This document shows positions 26,775-35,418 of a stretch of 64,000 nucleotides of DNA, piece by piece. The stretch is from the NCBI GenBank assembly GCA_020850455.1, contig JADZEQ010000008.1:62001-126000 (forward strand), read 5' to 3'. Position 1 is the stretch's first letter. Every line of letters begins with the position of its first letter. Source of the stretch: Sphingomonadaceae bacterium (GTDB lineage: Bacteria; Pseudomonadota; Alphaproteobacteria; Sphingomonadales; Sphingomonadaceae). The notes beneath the pieces were generated by a model. That model had not been told where the DNA came from. It saw nothing but the letters and a program-made list of their open reading frames with translations, and did no database searches. Made by a program: the position numbers and the translations under genes.

Positions 26775-26939
26775 GATAATCCTTTCCGTCGGCGCGCATG
26801 GATTGCGCGCGCGCCTAGGCGCATAGTCGGCAACTGTCACCGGTTAATTGATCCCGGGCAAATCCGTTGTTTGCGCTTGCACGATGGAGCCGAGCGCCTA
26901 TGGCAAGCGCCATGTCGTTGACGTAAAGGGAAACAAGCC

Positions 26940-27836
26940 ATGACCATCCGCTTTGACAATCGTGTTGCCATCGTCACCGGGGCCGGCGGCGGCATTGGCC
27001 GCGCCTATGCGCTCGAACTGGCGCGGCGTGGGGCCAAGGTCGTCGTCAATGATCTGGGTGGCGCGCGCGATGGCACCGGCCATTCAGATGCGGCGACACA
27101 GGTTGTCGCTGAAATCGAAGCTTTGGGCGGCGAAGCCATCGCCAATGGCGGCAGCGTTACCGAATATGACGCGATGGTGGCGATGGTCGCCGATGCAAAG
27201 GCAAAATGGGGTCGGGTCGATATCCTCATCAACAATGCGGGGATTTTGCGCGACAAAAGCTTTACCAAAATGGACCCTGCCGATTTTGAACTGGTGGTAA
27301 AGGTGCATCTGATCGGCTCTGCCTTTGCCACCAAGGCGGTGTGGGACGTGATGCGCGAACAAAATTATGGCCGCATTTTGATGACCAGCAGCTCAACCGG
27401 CCTTTATGGCAATTTCGGACAGGCCAATTATGGCGCGGCCAAACTCGGCCTCGTCGGCCTCACCAAAACGCTGGCGATCGAGGGGGCAAAGAATAATATC
27501 CGGGTCAATAACATCGCGCCGATTGCCGCGACCCGCATGACAGAGGATATTTTCCCCGAAGCTGCCTTTGCCCTATTCTCCCCGGAATTGGTTGCGCCCG
27601 CAGGCCTGTTTTTGGTGAGTGAGGATGCGCCAACCAACGTCACTTTGGGCGCGGGCGGCGGCATCGTCCATGGGGCCAATGTCACCATGACCCATGGGGC
27701 CAAACTGCCCGAAGATGCGCGCACACCCGAAGGGGTCGCCGCGCTCTATACCGAAATGACCGACCGTGCGGGCGAAAGCGTGCCCCAAACCGGTGCAGAG
27801 CAATCGGGCCTCGTCATGCGTCTGTTGCAGGGCTGA
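26940..27836 (+). CDS. SDR dehydrogenase, MFE-2 hydroxyacyl-CoA dehydrogenase-like
   Basis: 298 residues with the Rossmann motif TGAGGGIGRA, 'NDLGGARDGTG', 'INNAG' and the catalytic YGAAK (Tyr/Lys). The N-terminal sequence and the length of the cofactor insert ('NDLGGARDGTGHSDAATQVV') resemble the (3R)-hydroxyacyl-CoA dehydrogenase part of peroxisomal MFE-2, so a 3-hydroxyacyl-CoA substrate is likely. NAD is the probable cofactor (Asp after beta-2). It diverges from the porin gene across 165 bp. Confidence 0.85.
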   Translation: MTIRFDNRVAIVTGAGGGIGRAYALELARRGAKVVVNDLGGARDGTGHSDAATQVVAEIEALGGEAIANGGSVTEYDAMVAMVADAKAKWGRVDILINNAGILRDKSFTKMDPADFELVVKVHLIGSAFATKAVWDVMREQNYGRILMTSSSTGLYGNFGQANYGAAKLGLVGLTKTLAIEGAKNNIRVNNIAPIAATRMTEDIFPEAAFALFSPELVAPAGLFLVSEDAPTNVTLGAGGGIVHGANVTMTHGAKLPEDARTPEGVAALYTEMTDRAGESVPQTGAEQSGLVMRLLQG

Positions 27837-27866
27837 CGATATCGATCTTAATCTGCGTATTGCATG

Positions 27867-27872
27867 TATAAT
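27867..27872 (+). promoter_or_regulatory. Candidate -10 box upstream of the 28-kb membrane protein
   Basis: A TATAAT preceded by TG lies 51 bp before the next start codon in the otherwise short gap. There is no strong -35 hexamer at the expected distance. Confidence 0.3.
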
Positions 27873-27923
27873 ACACCTATGTTATCCCGTGTTGCAAGGC
27901 ATGGGGACGAATAGGGGTATACC

Positions 27924-28988
27924 ATGTATAGCGAACAAGATCTGACCAACGCGGTCGCCGCCGGCGTGATAAGCGCCGATGCGGCGGACGCGCTGCGCCG
28001 CCATGTGGCGGGGCAACAATCCACCAGCAATGCGGATGAAGAACATGTCCGCCTGCTCACCGGTTTCAACGATATTTTCGTCACCATCGCAGCGGCCATT
28101 TTACTGGGTGCGCTTGCATGGATCGGCGAAAGCATCTGGCTACCGCTGGCGGGTGCGCTGGTCGCGGTTGCCGCTTGGGGGCTGGCTGAATATTTCACCC
28201 GTGTGCGGCGCATGGCCTTGCCATCGATTGGCCTGCTGCTCGCCTTTGTCGGCGGGGTGGCGGCCAGCCAGATCGGTGTCATGGTTCAATATGGTGAGGG
28301 CTGGTTTGGCCCCAACCCGAATGAACGAATACAGGCAGTCATCATGGCCGGCATCGCCATTGTCACCGCCGCTGCAGCCTATGCGCATTGGCGGCGTTTC
28401 ATGGTGCCGATTACCCTTGCCGCCGGGACGGCCGCGTTGGTCACCACGGTTATCGCGTTGATCGCTGCCGCTGTCGGCCCCGAAAATCTGGGCCAGAATG
28501 CCATATTGTCGATGATATTGGTCGGCGGACTGGGCGTTTTCGCGCTGGCCATGCATTGGGACGGCAGCGACCGGACACGCGAAACACGGCGCAGCGATGT
28601 CGCCTTTTGGCTTCATCTGATCGCTGCACCGATGATCGCCCATCCGTTGTTCACCCTGCTCGGCGTTAATGGCGATGCGACAATTTCCATCGCCTCCGCA
28701 CTCGGCGTCATCGCGCTATATGCGGGCTTTGCCTTTATCGCGCTGGCGATCGACCGGCGCGCGATGCTGGTATCGGCGCTCGCCTATGTGCTTTATGCGA
28801 TGACCGAATTGTTCCGCAATTTCGGTGCGGTCGAACTGCAATTTGCGTTGACCGCGCTGGTCATCGGTTCGGCGCTGCTGCTGCTTTCGGCCTTTTGGCA
28901 GCCAGCACGACGCATGGTGCTGTCGCTCACCCCGACCGGGCTGCGCGACATGGTGCCAGAGGCGCATCTGGTTGCGCACAGCGGCTAG
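27924..28988 (+). CDS. Polytopic membrane protein of unknown function
   Basis: 354 residues with about 8-10 hydrophobic segments after a soluble N-terminal region of about 50 residues (AAGVISADAADALRRHVAG). The N-terminus plus helical bundle resembles DUF2157/DUF4401-like bacterial membrane proteins, but I cannot assign it firmly. AGGGG lies 7 bases before ATG 27924. A pair of short conserved-looking loops (GEGWFGPNPNER; NFGAVELQF) may be functional. No neighbour suggests a role. Confidence 0.7.
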   Translation: MYSEQDLTNAVAAGVISADAADALRRHVAGQQSTSNADEEHVRLLTGFNDIFVTIAAAILLGALAWIGESIWLPLAGALVAVAAWGLAEYFTRVRRMALPSIGLLLAFVGGVAASQIGVMVQYGEGWFGPNPNERIQAVIMAGIAIVTAAAAYAHWRRFMVPITLAAGTAALVTTVIALIAAAVGPENLGQNAILSMILVGGLGVFALAMHWDGSDRTRETRRSDVAFWLHLIAAPMIAHPLFTLLGVNGDATISIASALGVIALYAGFAFIALAIDRRAMLVSALAYVLYAMTELFRNFGAVELQFALTALVIGSALLLLSAFWQPARRMVLSLTPTGLRDMVPEAHLVAHSG

Positions 28989-29042
28989 GCACATTGTCCA
29001 AGCTGTTGCGAAGGGGCGGCGCCTGTGGGCCCCGCCCCTTTT

Positions 29043-29375
29043 CTATACCGGTTTGATGAGCCGCCGTTCGACCGGTGCCAATATATTGGCGAGCAATTGG
29101 CCGCGTTTCAGCGTCTGCCCGCCCTCCCCCACCAAAGCCCACATGCCCTGACGCTGGCGCAGGTCGGGGCATTTCATGATGCGAATTTCCGGCCTCTCCG
29201 CCGTCCGGCGAAAGGCGGAAAAAATGGCGGCATCGCGGGTGAAATCCATCGCATAATCGCGCCAATGGCCCGCCGCGACCATCCGGCCATAAAGTCCCAA
29301 AATCGCGCTCAACTCTTCCCGGTCAAAGCCCACCTGATGCGGGGCCAATGTGGGGAATGGGGTGACGATACCCAT
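29043..29375 (-). CDS. DUF2794 family protein
   Basis: 110 residues with the alphaproteobacterial DUF2794 pattern: 'VGFDREELSAILGLYGRMVAAGHWRDYAMDFTRDAAIFSAFRR', then 'RIMKCPDLRQRQGMWALVGEGGQTLKRGQLL'. No catalytic motif is evident, and the function of the family is unknown. It follows the serine acetyltransferase gene by 17 bp on the same strand. Confidence 0.85.
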   Translation of the reverse strand: MGIVTPFPTLAPHQVGFDREELSAILGLYGRMVAAGHWRDYAMDFTRDAAIFSAFRRTAERPEIRIMKCPDLRQRQGMWALVGEGGQTLKRGQLLANILAPVERRLIKPV

Positions 29376-29392
29376 GCGCGCCTTCTTGCCCC

Positions 29393-30133
29393 CTATGGCA
29401 GCTTACGCGCGCGAACACGGCGCAGGGGTGGGGGGGCGTCATCATCATCGCTGTCACCGGTGCCGCGCGCATTGTCACGGTCAGCCATTAGTGCCGCGAT
29501 GCGTTTTTGCATATCAACGAGCTGGCATTGCAACAGTTCAAGTTTCTGGCTGTTGGGGTCAAACTGGTCGCAGCACGGGGTGCCATAAGGGATGAAATCC
29601 TGCGTCGCGGGCTTAACCTCGACCAATGTGGGCTTGGCAGGGATTCCGACCATCGTCGCCCCGGGCGGTACATCCTTATTCACAACAGCATTGGCACCGA
29701 TGCGCGCGCCATCACCAACCAGCACCGGCCCCAGAATTGCCGCACCGAGCGAAATGATGACATCATTGCCAATCGTCGGGTGCCGTTTTCCCCCCTCCCC
29801 ATTGGTCGGGTTGGTGCCACCCAGCGTCGCGCCCTGATAAATGGTGACATTGTCACCAATAACCGATGTTTCGCCGATGACGACAAAGCCATGATCGATG
29901 AATAAATTGCGCCCGATTTTCGCGCCGGGGTGAATGTCGATGAGGGTGAAGCTACGCGCAAAATGGTTGACCGCGCGGGCGAGGAAAAACAAATCCGCCT
30001 CATACAACCAGTGGGCAATACGGTGCAGCCCCAGCGCCCAGACACCGGGGTAGAGCATGATTTCCCACAAGGAACGCGGCGCGGGGTCACGCGCCTTGAT
30101 GGAGGAGAGGTAGGAGAGAAAATTATCGATCAT
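29393..30133 (-). CDS. cysE: Serine O-acetyltransferase
   Basis: 246 residues. It makes O-acetylserine for cysteine synthesis. The left-handed beta-helix is clear: 'IDIHPGAKIGRNLFIDHGFVVIGETSVIGDNVTIYQGATLGG', with the catalytic His (HPGA, DHG) and the 'GKRHPTIGNDVIISLGAAILGPVLVG' turns. The N-terminal helical domain is shorter than in E. coli CysE (273 residues), as in the EpsC/short group, and a charged, Pro-rich tail of about 60 residues follows the helix (DSDDDDAPPP). Start ATG 30133 follows AGGGGG. Divergent from oxyR. Confidence 0.93.
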   Translation of the reverse strand: MIDNFLSYLSSIKARDPAPRSLWEIMLYPGVWALGLHRIAHWLYEADLFFLARAVNHFARSFTLIDIHPGAKIGRNLFIDHGFVVIGETSVIGDNVTIYQGATLGGTNPTNGEGGKRHPTIGNDVIISLGAAILGPVLVGDGARIGANAVVNKDVPPGATMVGIPAKPTLVEVKPATQDFIPYGTPCCDQFDPNSQKLELLQCQLVDMQKRIAALMADRDNARGTGDSDDDDAPPPLRRVRARKLP

Positions 30134-30251
30134 GGGTTTGCCCCCTTTTGTCGATGGTTCGGCGGGCGAATACCGCCCCCCGAACCGCGCCCCCTGCATT
30201 ATGCAGTATCGGGGCGGCCATGCGCCATAACAAGCATGGACTGAAAGCATT

Positions 30252-30281
30252 TTTCAATCAATAATGGGTTATTGATTGAAA
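30252..30281. promoter_or_regulatory. Palindrome between cysE and oxyR, putative OxyR site
   Basis: TTTCAATCAATAA and its exact reverse complement are separated by TGGG. The centre ATAATGGGTTAT has the T-N11-A type symmetry of LysR operators. It ends 10 bp before the oxyR start codon, so OxyR autoregulation is likely. Confidence 0.65.
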
Positions 30282-30291
30282 GAACCATTTT

Positions 30292-31212
30292 ATGCAGGCC
30301 TATCTGCCGACCTTCAAACAACTGCAATATCTGGTCGCGCTGCACGCGCACGGCCATTTTGGCCGCGCTGCGGAGGCATGTTTTGTCACCCAATCGACAT
30401 TGTCGGCGGGAATCCGCGAATTGGAAAGCCTGCTCGGCATCATGCTGGTCGAACGCACCCGCCGCGTCGTGCGCTTTACGCCGCTGGGTGAAGCCATTGT
30501 CGAACGCGCGCACCGCATATTGCGCGAGGCAGAGGCGCTGACCGAACTCGCCGCTGCTGCGGGCACCCCCCTGGTTGGCGCGCTGCGGATGAGCGTTATT
30601 CCCACCATCGCGCCCTTTTTGCTACCCACGCTCTTACCCCGCCTGCGCCGCGAACGACCCGACCTTAAACTTTATCTGCGCGAAGAAACCAGCCAGGCCG
30701 CATGCGACAGCCTGCACCAAGGGTTGGTCGATTGCGTGCTGCTCGCCCTGCCCTATGCCTGCGGCGACGTTGAAACGGCGATATTGTTCGACGACCCCAT
30801 ATTGCTCGCGGTACCCGAAGCGCTCGACAATAAATTGCCCGCGCTTGTCGCACCCGAGGCTATTGATGCCAGCCAGTTGCTGTTGCTGGAGGATGGGCAC
30901 TGCCTGAAAGACCATGCGCTGGCGGTGTGCAATCGCCCCGATTTGCGCGGGTCAGCGCAAATGCTCGGCACGTCGCTCCACACGCTGGTGCAGATGGTCG
31001 ACAATGGCATCGGCGTTACCATGGTGCCACAAATGGCGCTGGATGCCGGGCTGCTCGACGGCACACGCATCCACGCCCATAATATTGATGCGCAAAGCCA
31101 CGGGCGGCAGATTGCGCTGATCTGGCGGCGTAACAGCCCGCGCAGCAGCGAATTTGAATTGCTCGCCGATATTTTGCGCAAACATCATGCCGGGGGCAGA
31201 CCCAGCGGCTGA
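30292..31212 (+). CDS. oxyR: OxyR, peroxide-sensing LysR regulator
   Basis: 306 residues. The N-terminal winged helix reads 'PTFKQLQYLVALHAHGHFGRAAEACFVTQSTLSAGIRELE'. The redox cysteines are Cys204 and Cys213 in 'EDGHCLKDHALAVC', matching Cys199 and Cys208 of E. coli OxyR, so disulfide switching is expected. Other OxyR features are 'TSLHTLVQMVDNGIGVTMVPQMA'. It probably controls peroxide defence genes and binds the palindrome just upstream. It converges with pgsA with only 6 bp between stops. Confidence 0.95.
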   Translation: MQAYLPTFKQLQYLVALHAHGHFGRAAEACFVTQSTLSAGIRELESLLGIMLVERTRRVVRFTPLGEAIVERAHRILREAEALTELAAAAGTPLVGALRMSVIPTIAPFLLPTLLPRLRRERPDLKLYLREETSQAACDSLHQGLVDCVLLALPYACGDVETAILFDDPILLAVPEALDNKLPALVAPEAIDASQLLLLEDGHCLKDHALAVCNRPDLRGSAQMLGTSLHTLVQMVDNGIGVTMVPQMALDAGLLDGTRIHAHNIDAQSHGRQIALIWRRNSPRSSEFELLADILRKHHAGGRPSG

Positions 31213-31218
31213 TGCCGT

Positions 31219-31788
31219 TCAATCCATGTGCTTGATACCGACCCGCAGATAATCCCAGCCGGTAATCAGCGTCAGGACTGCTGCGGCCCACAGGCTGGCC
31301 AGCCCCACCTGTTTAACAAAGGCAAATTGCGGCAGCCCGCCCGCCAATATCAATGCGCCCAATGCCACCATCTGAAAGGTGGTTTTCCATTTGGCGAGAC
31401 GGCTGACCGGCACTGAAACCTGCAATCCGGCGAGAAATTCGCGCAGGCCCGACACCGCAATTTCGCGCAGCAGGATGATCAGCGCGGGGATGAGGTGGAA
31501 ATCGGTAATAGCAGCGGGCGCATGGCGGGTACTGCCGAGCAACAAAATGACGGACGCCACCAAAATCTTGTCGGCAATCGGGTCGAGGAAAATGCCCATT
31601 TTCGACACTGTCCCCTGCGCGCGGGCCAGATAGCCGTCGAAATAATCGGTAATCCCCATCAGGCAATATAGCGCAAAGCCGATCAGCCAGCCCGCCTGCC
31701 AGCCGGGAAACCACAGCAGAAAGACGAGGCCGGGTACCGCGAAAATTCGCGACAGGGTCAATAAATTGGGTAGGCTGAGCAAATCCAC
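31219..31788 (-). CDS. pgsA: CDP-diacylglycerol-glycerol-3-phosphate 3-phosphatidyltransferase
   Basis: 189 residues from a GTG preceded by AAAGGGTGA. It makes phosphatidylglycerolphosphate. The CDP-alcohol phosphatidyltransferase motif D-G-x2-A-R-x8-G-x3-D-x3-D is intact in 'DYFDGYLARAQGTVSKMGIFLDPIADK', with about five membrane helices. 'SLPNLLTLSRIFAVP' is the usual N-terminus. Confidence 0.95.
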   Translation of the reverse strand: MDLLSLPNLLTLSRIFAVPGLVFLLWFPGWQAGWLIGFALYCLMGITDYFDGYLARAQGTVSKMGIFLDPIADKILVASVILLLGSTRHAPAAITDFHLIPALIILLREIAVSGLREFLAGLQVSVPVSRLAKWKTTFQMVALGALILAGGLPQFAFVKQVGLASLWAAAVLTLITGWDYLRVGIKHMD

Positions 31789-31919
31789 GTCACCCTTTGG
31801 CGTGTTGATGTCCCCCTTTTACGCAAAGCACGGGCGTTGGGCAAAAGGCTTTTGACGCTTGGCCATGATCGGCTAAGCCCGTCGGCGACCAGCGAACGGA
31901 TTTTGGGGGCGGACGATAT

Positions 31920-33215
31920 ATGGATGGCGCGGCAAAGCTATTGCGCAAACGACGTTTTCTGCCGCTGTTCATCACCCAGCTGTTGGGCGCATTTAACGAC
32001 AATTTGTTCAAAAATGCGATGGTGCTGTTCGTCGTCTATCAGGTCTATTCCGACCCAGAGAGCGAAACCTGGTTCTCCGCCATCACCACCGCCATCTTCA
32101 TCCTGCCCTTTTTTCTGCTTTCCGCCATGTCGGGCCAATTGGCCGACACGCGGGACAAGGCGCGCATCATCCGCATCATAAAATTGTGTGAAATCGGCAT
32201 CATGCTGGTTGGCGCGGCCGGACTGGTTTTGGCGTGGGCGGGGGTTGGCGTCCATATATTGGCGATCCCCCTCCTCCTCCTCGCATTATTCGCCATGGGG
32301 GTGCATTCGACTTTTTTCGGGCCGATTAAATATGCCATCCTGCCCCAACATCTGGAGGAGGAGGAGGTGCTGGGCGGCACCGGATTGGTGGAGGCTGGCA
32401 CCTATATCGCAATTTTGGCGGGGACGATTTTGGCCGGGCTGATTCCGGTCGAAATTGCCGCCATCGGCGTCATCCTCGTCGCCATCATCGGCTATATTGC
32501 GGGGCGACAGGTGCCCCCTGCCCCCGCCGACACCCCCGATCAGCCAATTGACTGGCACATCATCCGTTCGTCGATCACGCTTGTCGCCGCGACGATGCAC
32601 ATCAAGCGTTTGTTTCTGGCGATCGTCTCCATCAGCTTTTTCTGGACGATCGGCGCGGTGCTGTTCATCCAATTTCCGCCGCTCGCCAAAAATATCCTGA
32701 CCGCCGACAAAGCGGTGGCGAGCCTGTTTTTGTGCGTCTTTTCGGTCGGCATCGCCATTGGGTCGGTCGCGATCAACCGCTTGCTCAAGGGCGCGGTATC
32801 CGCCCGATTTGCCCCCGTGTCGGTCATCGTCATGGGGCTGTTCGTCGTCGCTTTTCATATCGTATGCCGCAATTGGCACGGCAATGGCGATGGCAGCCTG
32901 ATGACCATATGGGATTTTTTGAACCATGATGGGGCGTGGGCGCTGGTCGCCTGTTTGCTGGGGATTGCAATCTCGGGCGGGATGTTCGTCGTGCCGCTTT
33001 ACGCCTTTTTGACGACAACCGTGCCCAAGGATCAGGCGGCGCGCACGGTTGCGGCCAATAATATCGTCAATTCAGGCGCAATGGTGGTTGGGTCACTGAT
33101 TGCCATCGGCCTGAGCGCCGCCGATGTCGCGGTCACCGACCAATTGCTGCTGAGCGCGGCGATGTGCCTAATTTCGGCATGGCTGGCGCAAAAGTTGCAC
33201 CGCGCGTGCGATTAG
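31920..33215 (+). CDS. LplT-like MFS transporter
   Basis: 431 residues with 12 hydrophobic segments. The opening 'RFLPLFITQLLGAFNDNLFKNAMV' is characteristic of LplT, the inner-membrane lysophospholipid flippase, and of the transporter part of fused Aas proteins. Nothing downstream encodes the acyltransferase partner, so the recycling enzyme must be elsewhere. ATG 31920. Its last codons form the first copy of the 34-bp tandem repeat (33202-33303). Confidence 0.8.
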   Translation: MDGAAKLLRKRRFLPLFITQLLGAFNDNLFKNAMVLFVVYQVYSDPESETWFSAITTAIFILPFFLLSAMSGQLADTRDKARIIRIIKLCEIGIMLVGAAGLVLAWAGVGVHILAIPLLLLALFAMGVHSTFFGPIKYAILPQHLEEEEVLGGTGLVEAGTYIAILAGTILAGLIPVEIAAIGVILVAIIGYIAGRQVPPAPADTPDQPIDWHIIRSSITLVAATMHIKRLFLAIVSISFFWTIGAVLFIQFPPLAKNILTADKAVASLFLCVFSVGIAIGSVAINRLLKGAVSARFAPVSVIVMGLFVVAFHIVCRNWHGNGDGSLMTIWDFLNHDGAWALVACLLGIAISGGMFVVPLYAFLTTTVPKDQAARTVAANNIVNSGAMVVGSLIAIGLSAADVAVTDQLLLSAAMCLISAWLAQKLHRACD

Positions 33216-33303
33216 CAAAGCGCGCAGAGAGGGGTGCGCGTGCGATTAGCAAAGCGCGCAGAGAGGAACGCGCGTGCGACTAACAACGCGCGCAGATTAA
33301 GCA
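33202..33303. repeat. Three tandem copies of a 34-bp repeat across the LplT-like stop codon
   Basis: Units at 33202-33235, 33236-33269 and 33270-33303 start GCGCGTGCGA and share 'TTAGCAAAGCGCGCAGAG' in copies 1 and 2; copy 3 diverges (CTAACAACGCGCGCAGATTA). A partial fourth unit follows. Copy 1 contains the stop codon of the transporter gene (GATTAG), and copy 2 repeats the same bases. This looks like duplication by replication slippage after the gene end. Confidence 0.8.
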
Positions 33304-33322
33304 CGCGTGTGGATGAATCAGC

Positions 33323-33547
33323 TTAGATCAGGAACAGCATTGCGCCCGTAAAGGTCAGGGCAAAGGCCATCATCGCATCGCGCCAGTCCGATTCGCGGAT
33401 GAACGATGGGGTCAGTCTTTTTTCACGGCGGATCAACCGCGCGCGCAGCGCCGCACCGCTGGGTGCCGGGTCGATGCGCAAGTCGGCCTGTTGCATCAGC
33501 GCCATCGGCTGCGCGAGGCCAAAGATTTTTTTCCAATTGCTGTCCAT
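33323..33547 (-). CDS. Small membrane-anchored protein, unknown
   Basis: 74 residues: a soluble N-terminal half (MDSNWKKIFGLAQPMALMQQADLRID) with basic stretches (RARLIRREKR) and one C-terminal membrane helix (MMAFALTFTGAMLFLI). I do not recognise it. The coding call rests on a proper start context and base pattern; no neighbour suggests a role. Confidence 0.55.
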   Translation of the reverse strand: MDSNWKKIFGLAQPMALMQQADLRIDPAPSGAALRARLIRREKRLTPSFIRESDWRDAMMAFALTFTGAMLFLI

Positions 33548-33653
33548 AGCGCGATGGTAAAGCGCGCGTTAAACTTTTGAAAAGGGGTAAAGAGGGTTAA
33601 CGCACCTGCCGTCCCGCCAAGGGACAAGGCGGGTTTTTGTGGTTAATGGGGGG

Positions 33654-34454
33654 TCAGCGGCGTGGCTCCACCCGAATGGCGACATGGTCGGGCGCGCCGC
33701 GTTTCCAAGCGGGGCAGGGGCTATATTGCATCTGGGTGTCGAGGCAGATTTGCACCTCACTCAACCAGCCATTGCGCGACGCGCTAACCGCAATCGCCGC
33801 CGTCGGTAACTGCGGGTTGGCGGTGACAAAGGCGCGCTTTAGCCCCGCCACATCGCCGCCGTCCGCAATCAGCCGTGTCATGTCAGGCATATGGACGCGC
33901 TGGTAAAGCGCCGCCGCTGTGTCGAAATAATCCGCCGCATTGTCGCGCATACACGCGCCATGTCGTTCCCATTCATGCTGCAATAATTGCGGGTCGGGGG
34001 TCATGCACAAATGGCGGCGGATGGTTGCGCGGTCGATGACGGGTGCGGGCGCGCAATATTGCGGCCAGTCGCGCGGTGCCGTCCCCTCTGGCCATAACCC
34101 ATGGAGAACAAAGCCAAAGGACGGCGCATCTGCCCCGCATTGCATGGCATCGGGGGCGTCACCATCGCCCCGATTGGCGCGCGCACACACGCCCGGCGAC
34201 CAACTGAGCGCCAATGTATAGCCCCCGATCGTCCGACGGCGCACCTGCCCCGCGCTCGGGTTTTCGGCGTGCGGCATGGCAAAGTCGGCGGGTAGACCGC
34301 ACGCGCGCTGCGGCGCATCGCCCACGGCAGTTTCGCGCTGCCCCTCCTCCTGCGCTCTGGCACCGGGCAGCGAACAGGCGCCGATGTGCAGCGCCGCCAG
34401 CGCCAGCAGCGCCGAACGAATATGGCGACTATCACGCAACATTTTGCGCCACAT
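33654..34454 (-). CDS. Secreted or lipoprotein ribonuclease T2
   Basis: 266 residues. Both catalytic segments of the RNase T2 family are present: CAS I 'FVLHGLWPEG' (His118) and CAS II 'HEWERHGAC' (His160, Glu161, His165). The signal region 'LLALAALHIGACSLPG' contains a lipobox (IGAC, Cys27), so it may be a lipoprotein; a signal-peptidase I site after 'ARAQ' is the alternative. Start ATG 34454 is one of several possible. It begins inside the end of nadC, so translation may be coupled. Expected periplasmic or surface RNA degradation for nutrient scavenging. Confidence 0.86.
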   Translation of the reverse strand: MWRKMLRDSRHIRSALLALAALHIGACSLPGARAQEEGQRETAVGDAPQRACGLPADFAMPHAENPSAGQVRRRTIGGYTLALSWSPGVCARANRGDGDAPDAMQCGADAPSFGFVLHGLWPEGTAPRDWPQYCAPAPVIDRATIRRHLCMTPDPQLLQHEWERHGACMRDNAADYFDTAAALYQRVHMPDMTRLIADGGDVAGLKRAFVTANPQLPTAAIAVSASRNGWLSEVQICLDTQMQYSPCPAWKRGAPDHVAIRVEPRR

Positions 34455-35307
34455 GGTCAAGCCCGATGTCGGCGGCTGGCGCGCTTTGCGTCAATCGCCC
34501 AACCGACACATAATCGACCCCGCTGGCCGCGATGGCGCCAATAGTGTCGAGCCGCACCCCGCCCGAAGCCTCGGTCGGTACCCGTCCGGCGACGAGCGCA
34601 ACGCAGGCGCGAAGCTGGCCCACATCCATATTATCGAGCAATAAATGCGTTGCGCCGCCGCTGAGCGCGGGTTCAATTTGCGCAATATCATCCACCTCGA
34701 CAATGATGTCACGGATCCCCGCCGCTACCGCTGCGCGCGCTGCTTCCATCACGCCACCGGCAACCGCAATATGATTATCCTTGATCATCGCCGCATCCCA
34801 CAATCCCATGCGGTGGTTTTGCGCACCGCCCATGCGCGTTGCATATTTTTCGAGGCGGCGCAGTCCGGGGATGGTCTTACGCGTATCGAGCAGCCGTGCA
34901 CCGCTGCCCGCCATCGCATCCACATAAGCGCGGGTCATGGTCGCAATGCCGGTCAGATGCTGCACGCTGTTAAGCGCGGACCGTTCGGCGGCAAGCAACG
35001 CCCGCGCACTACCCGAAATGCGCATCAAATCCCCCCCAGCCGCAACAAATGCGCCTTCGTTGGCCAAAATCTCTATCTGGCAATCGGGGTCGAGTGCGCG
35101 GAAAAACCCGGCGGCGAGCGGCAGTCCTGCGACCACCACATCGTCGCGTGTGTCCATGACGCTGTCGAAACGGGCAGTAGCGGGGATGACGGCATTGCCG
35201 GTAATATCACCCTTGTCGCCCAAATCCTCAGCCAAGGTGGCGGCAATGAATGCATCGGCATCAAAGCCGTCGATACCCATATGGGCGGGGGCAGGTGGAT
35301 GGGACAT
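34432..35307 (-). CDS. nadC: Nicotinate-nucleotide pyrophosphorylase (quinolinate phosphoribosyltransferase)
   Basis: 291 residues. NadC makes nicotinate mononucleotide from quinolinate and PRPP. Motifs: 'EDLGDKGDITGNAVIP', 'SALNSVQHLTGIAT', 'LLDTRKTIPGLRRLEKYAT', 'NHRMGLWDAAMIKDNHI', 'VEVDDIAQ' and 'LLLDNM', 'ASGGV'. Start ATG 35307 lacks a strong ribosome binding site; longer forms to 35382 are possible. nadA and nadB are not in the window. Confidence 0.95.
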   Translation of the reverse strand: MSHPPAPAHMGIDGFDADAFIAATLAEDLGDKGDITGNAVIPATARFDSVMDTRDDVVVAGLPLAAGFFRALDPDCQIEILANEGAFVAAGGDLMRISGSARALLAAERSALNSVQHLTGIATMTRAYVDAMAGSGARLLDTRKTIPGLRRLEKYATRMGGAQNHRMGLWDAAMIKDNHIAVAGGVMEAARAAVAAGIRDIIVEVDDIAQIEPALSGGATHLLLDNMDVGQLRACVALVAGRVPTEASGGVRLDTIGAIAASGVDYVSVGRLTQSAPAADIGLDHVAQNVA

Positions 35308-35418
35308 GGCAGCAGCGCTAAGCGGGCGCTGCCCGACATGCAAGTATTTCGCCATATCCGCTTGGCAATTGGGCGCGGGCAACGCATGATTGGCACATTA
35401 GAAATCAAGGACATGGCA

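Noticed and set aside
34645-35418. An N-terminal extension of the PHA synthase frame
   Set aside because: It runs antisense to nadC and has no PhaC-like sequence; a good ribosome binding site lies before ATG 35419.
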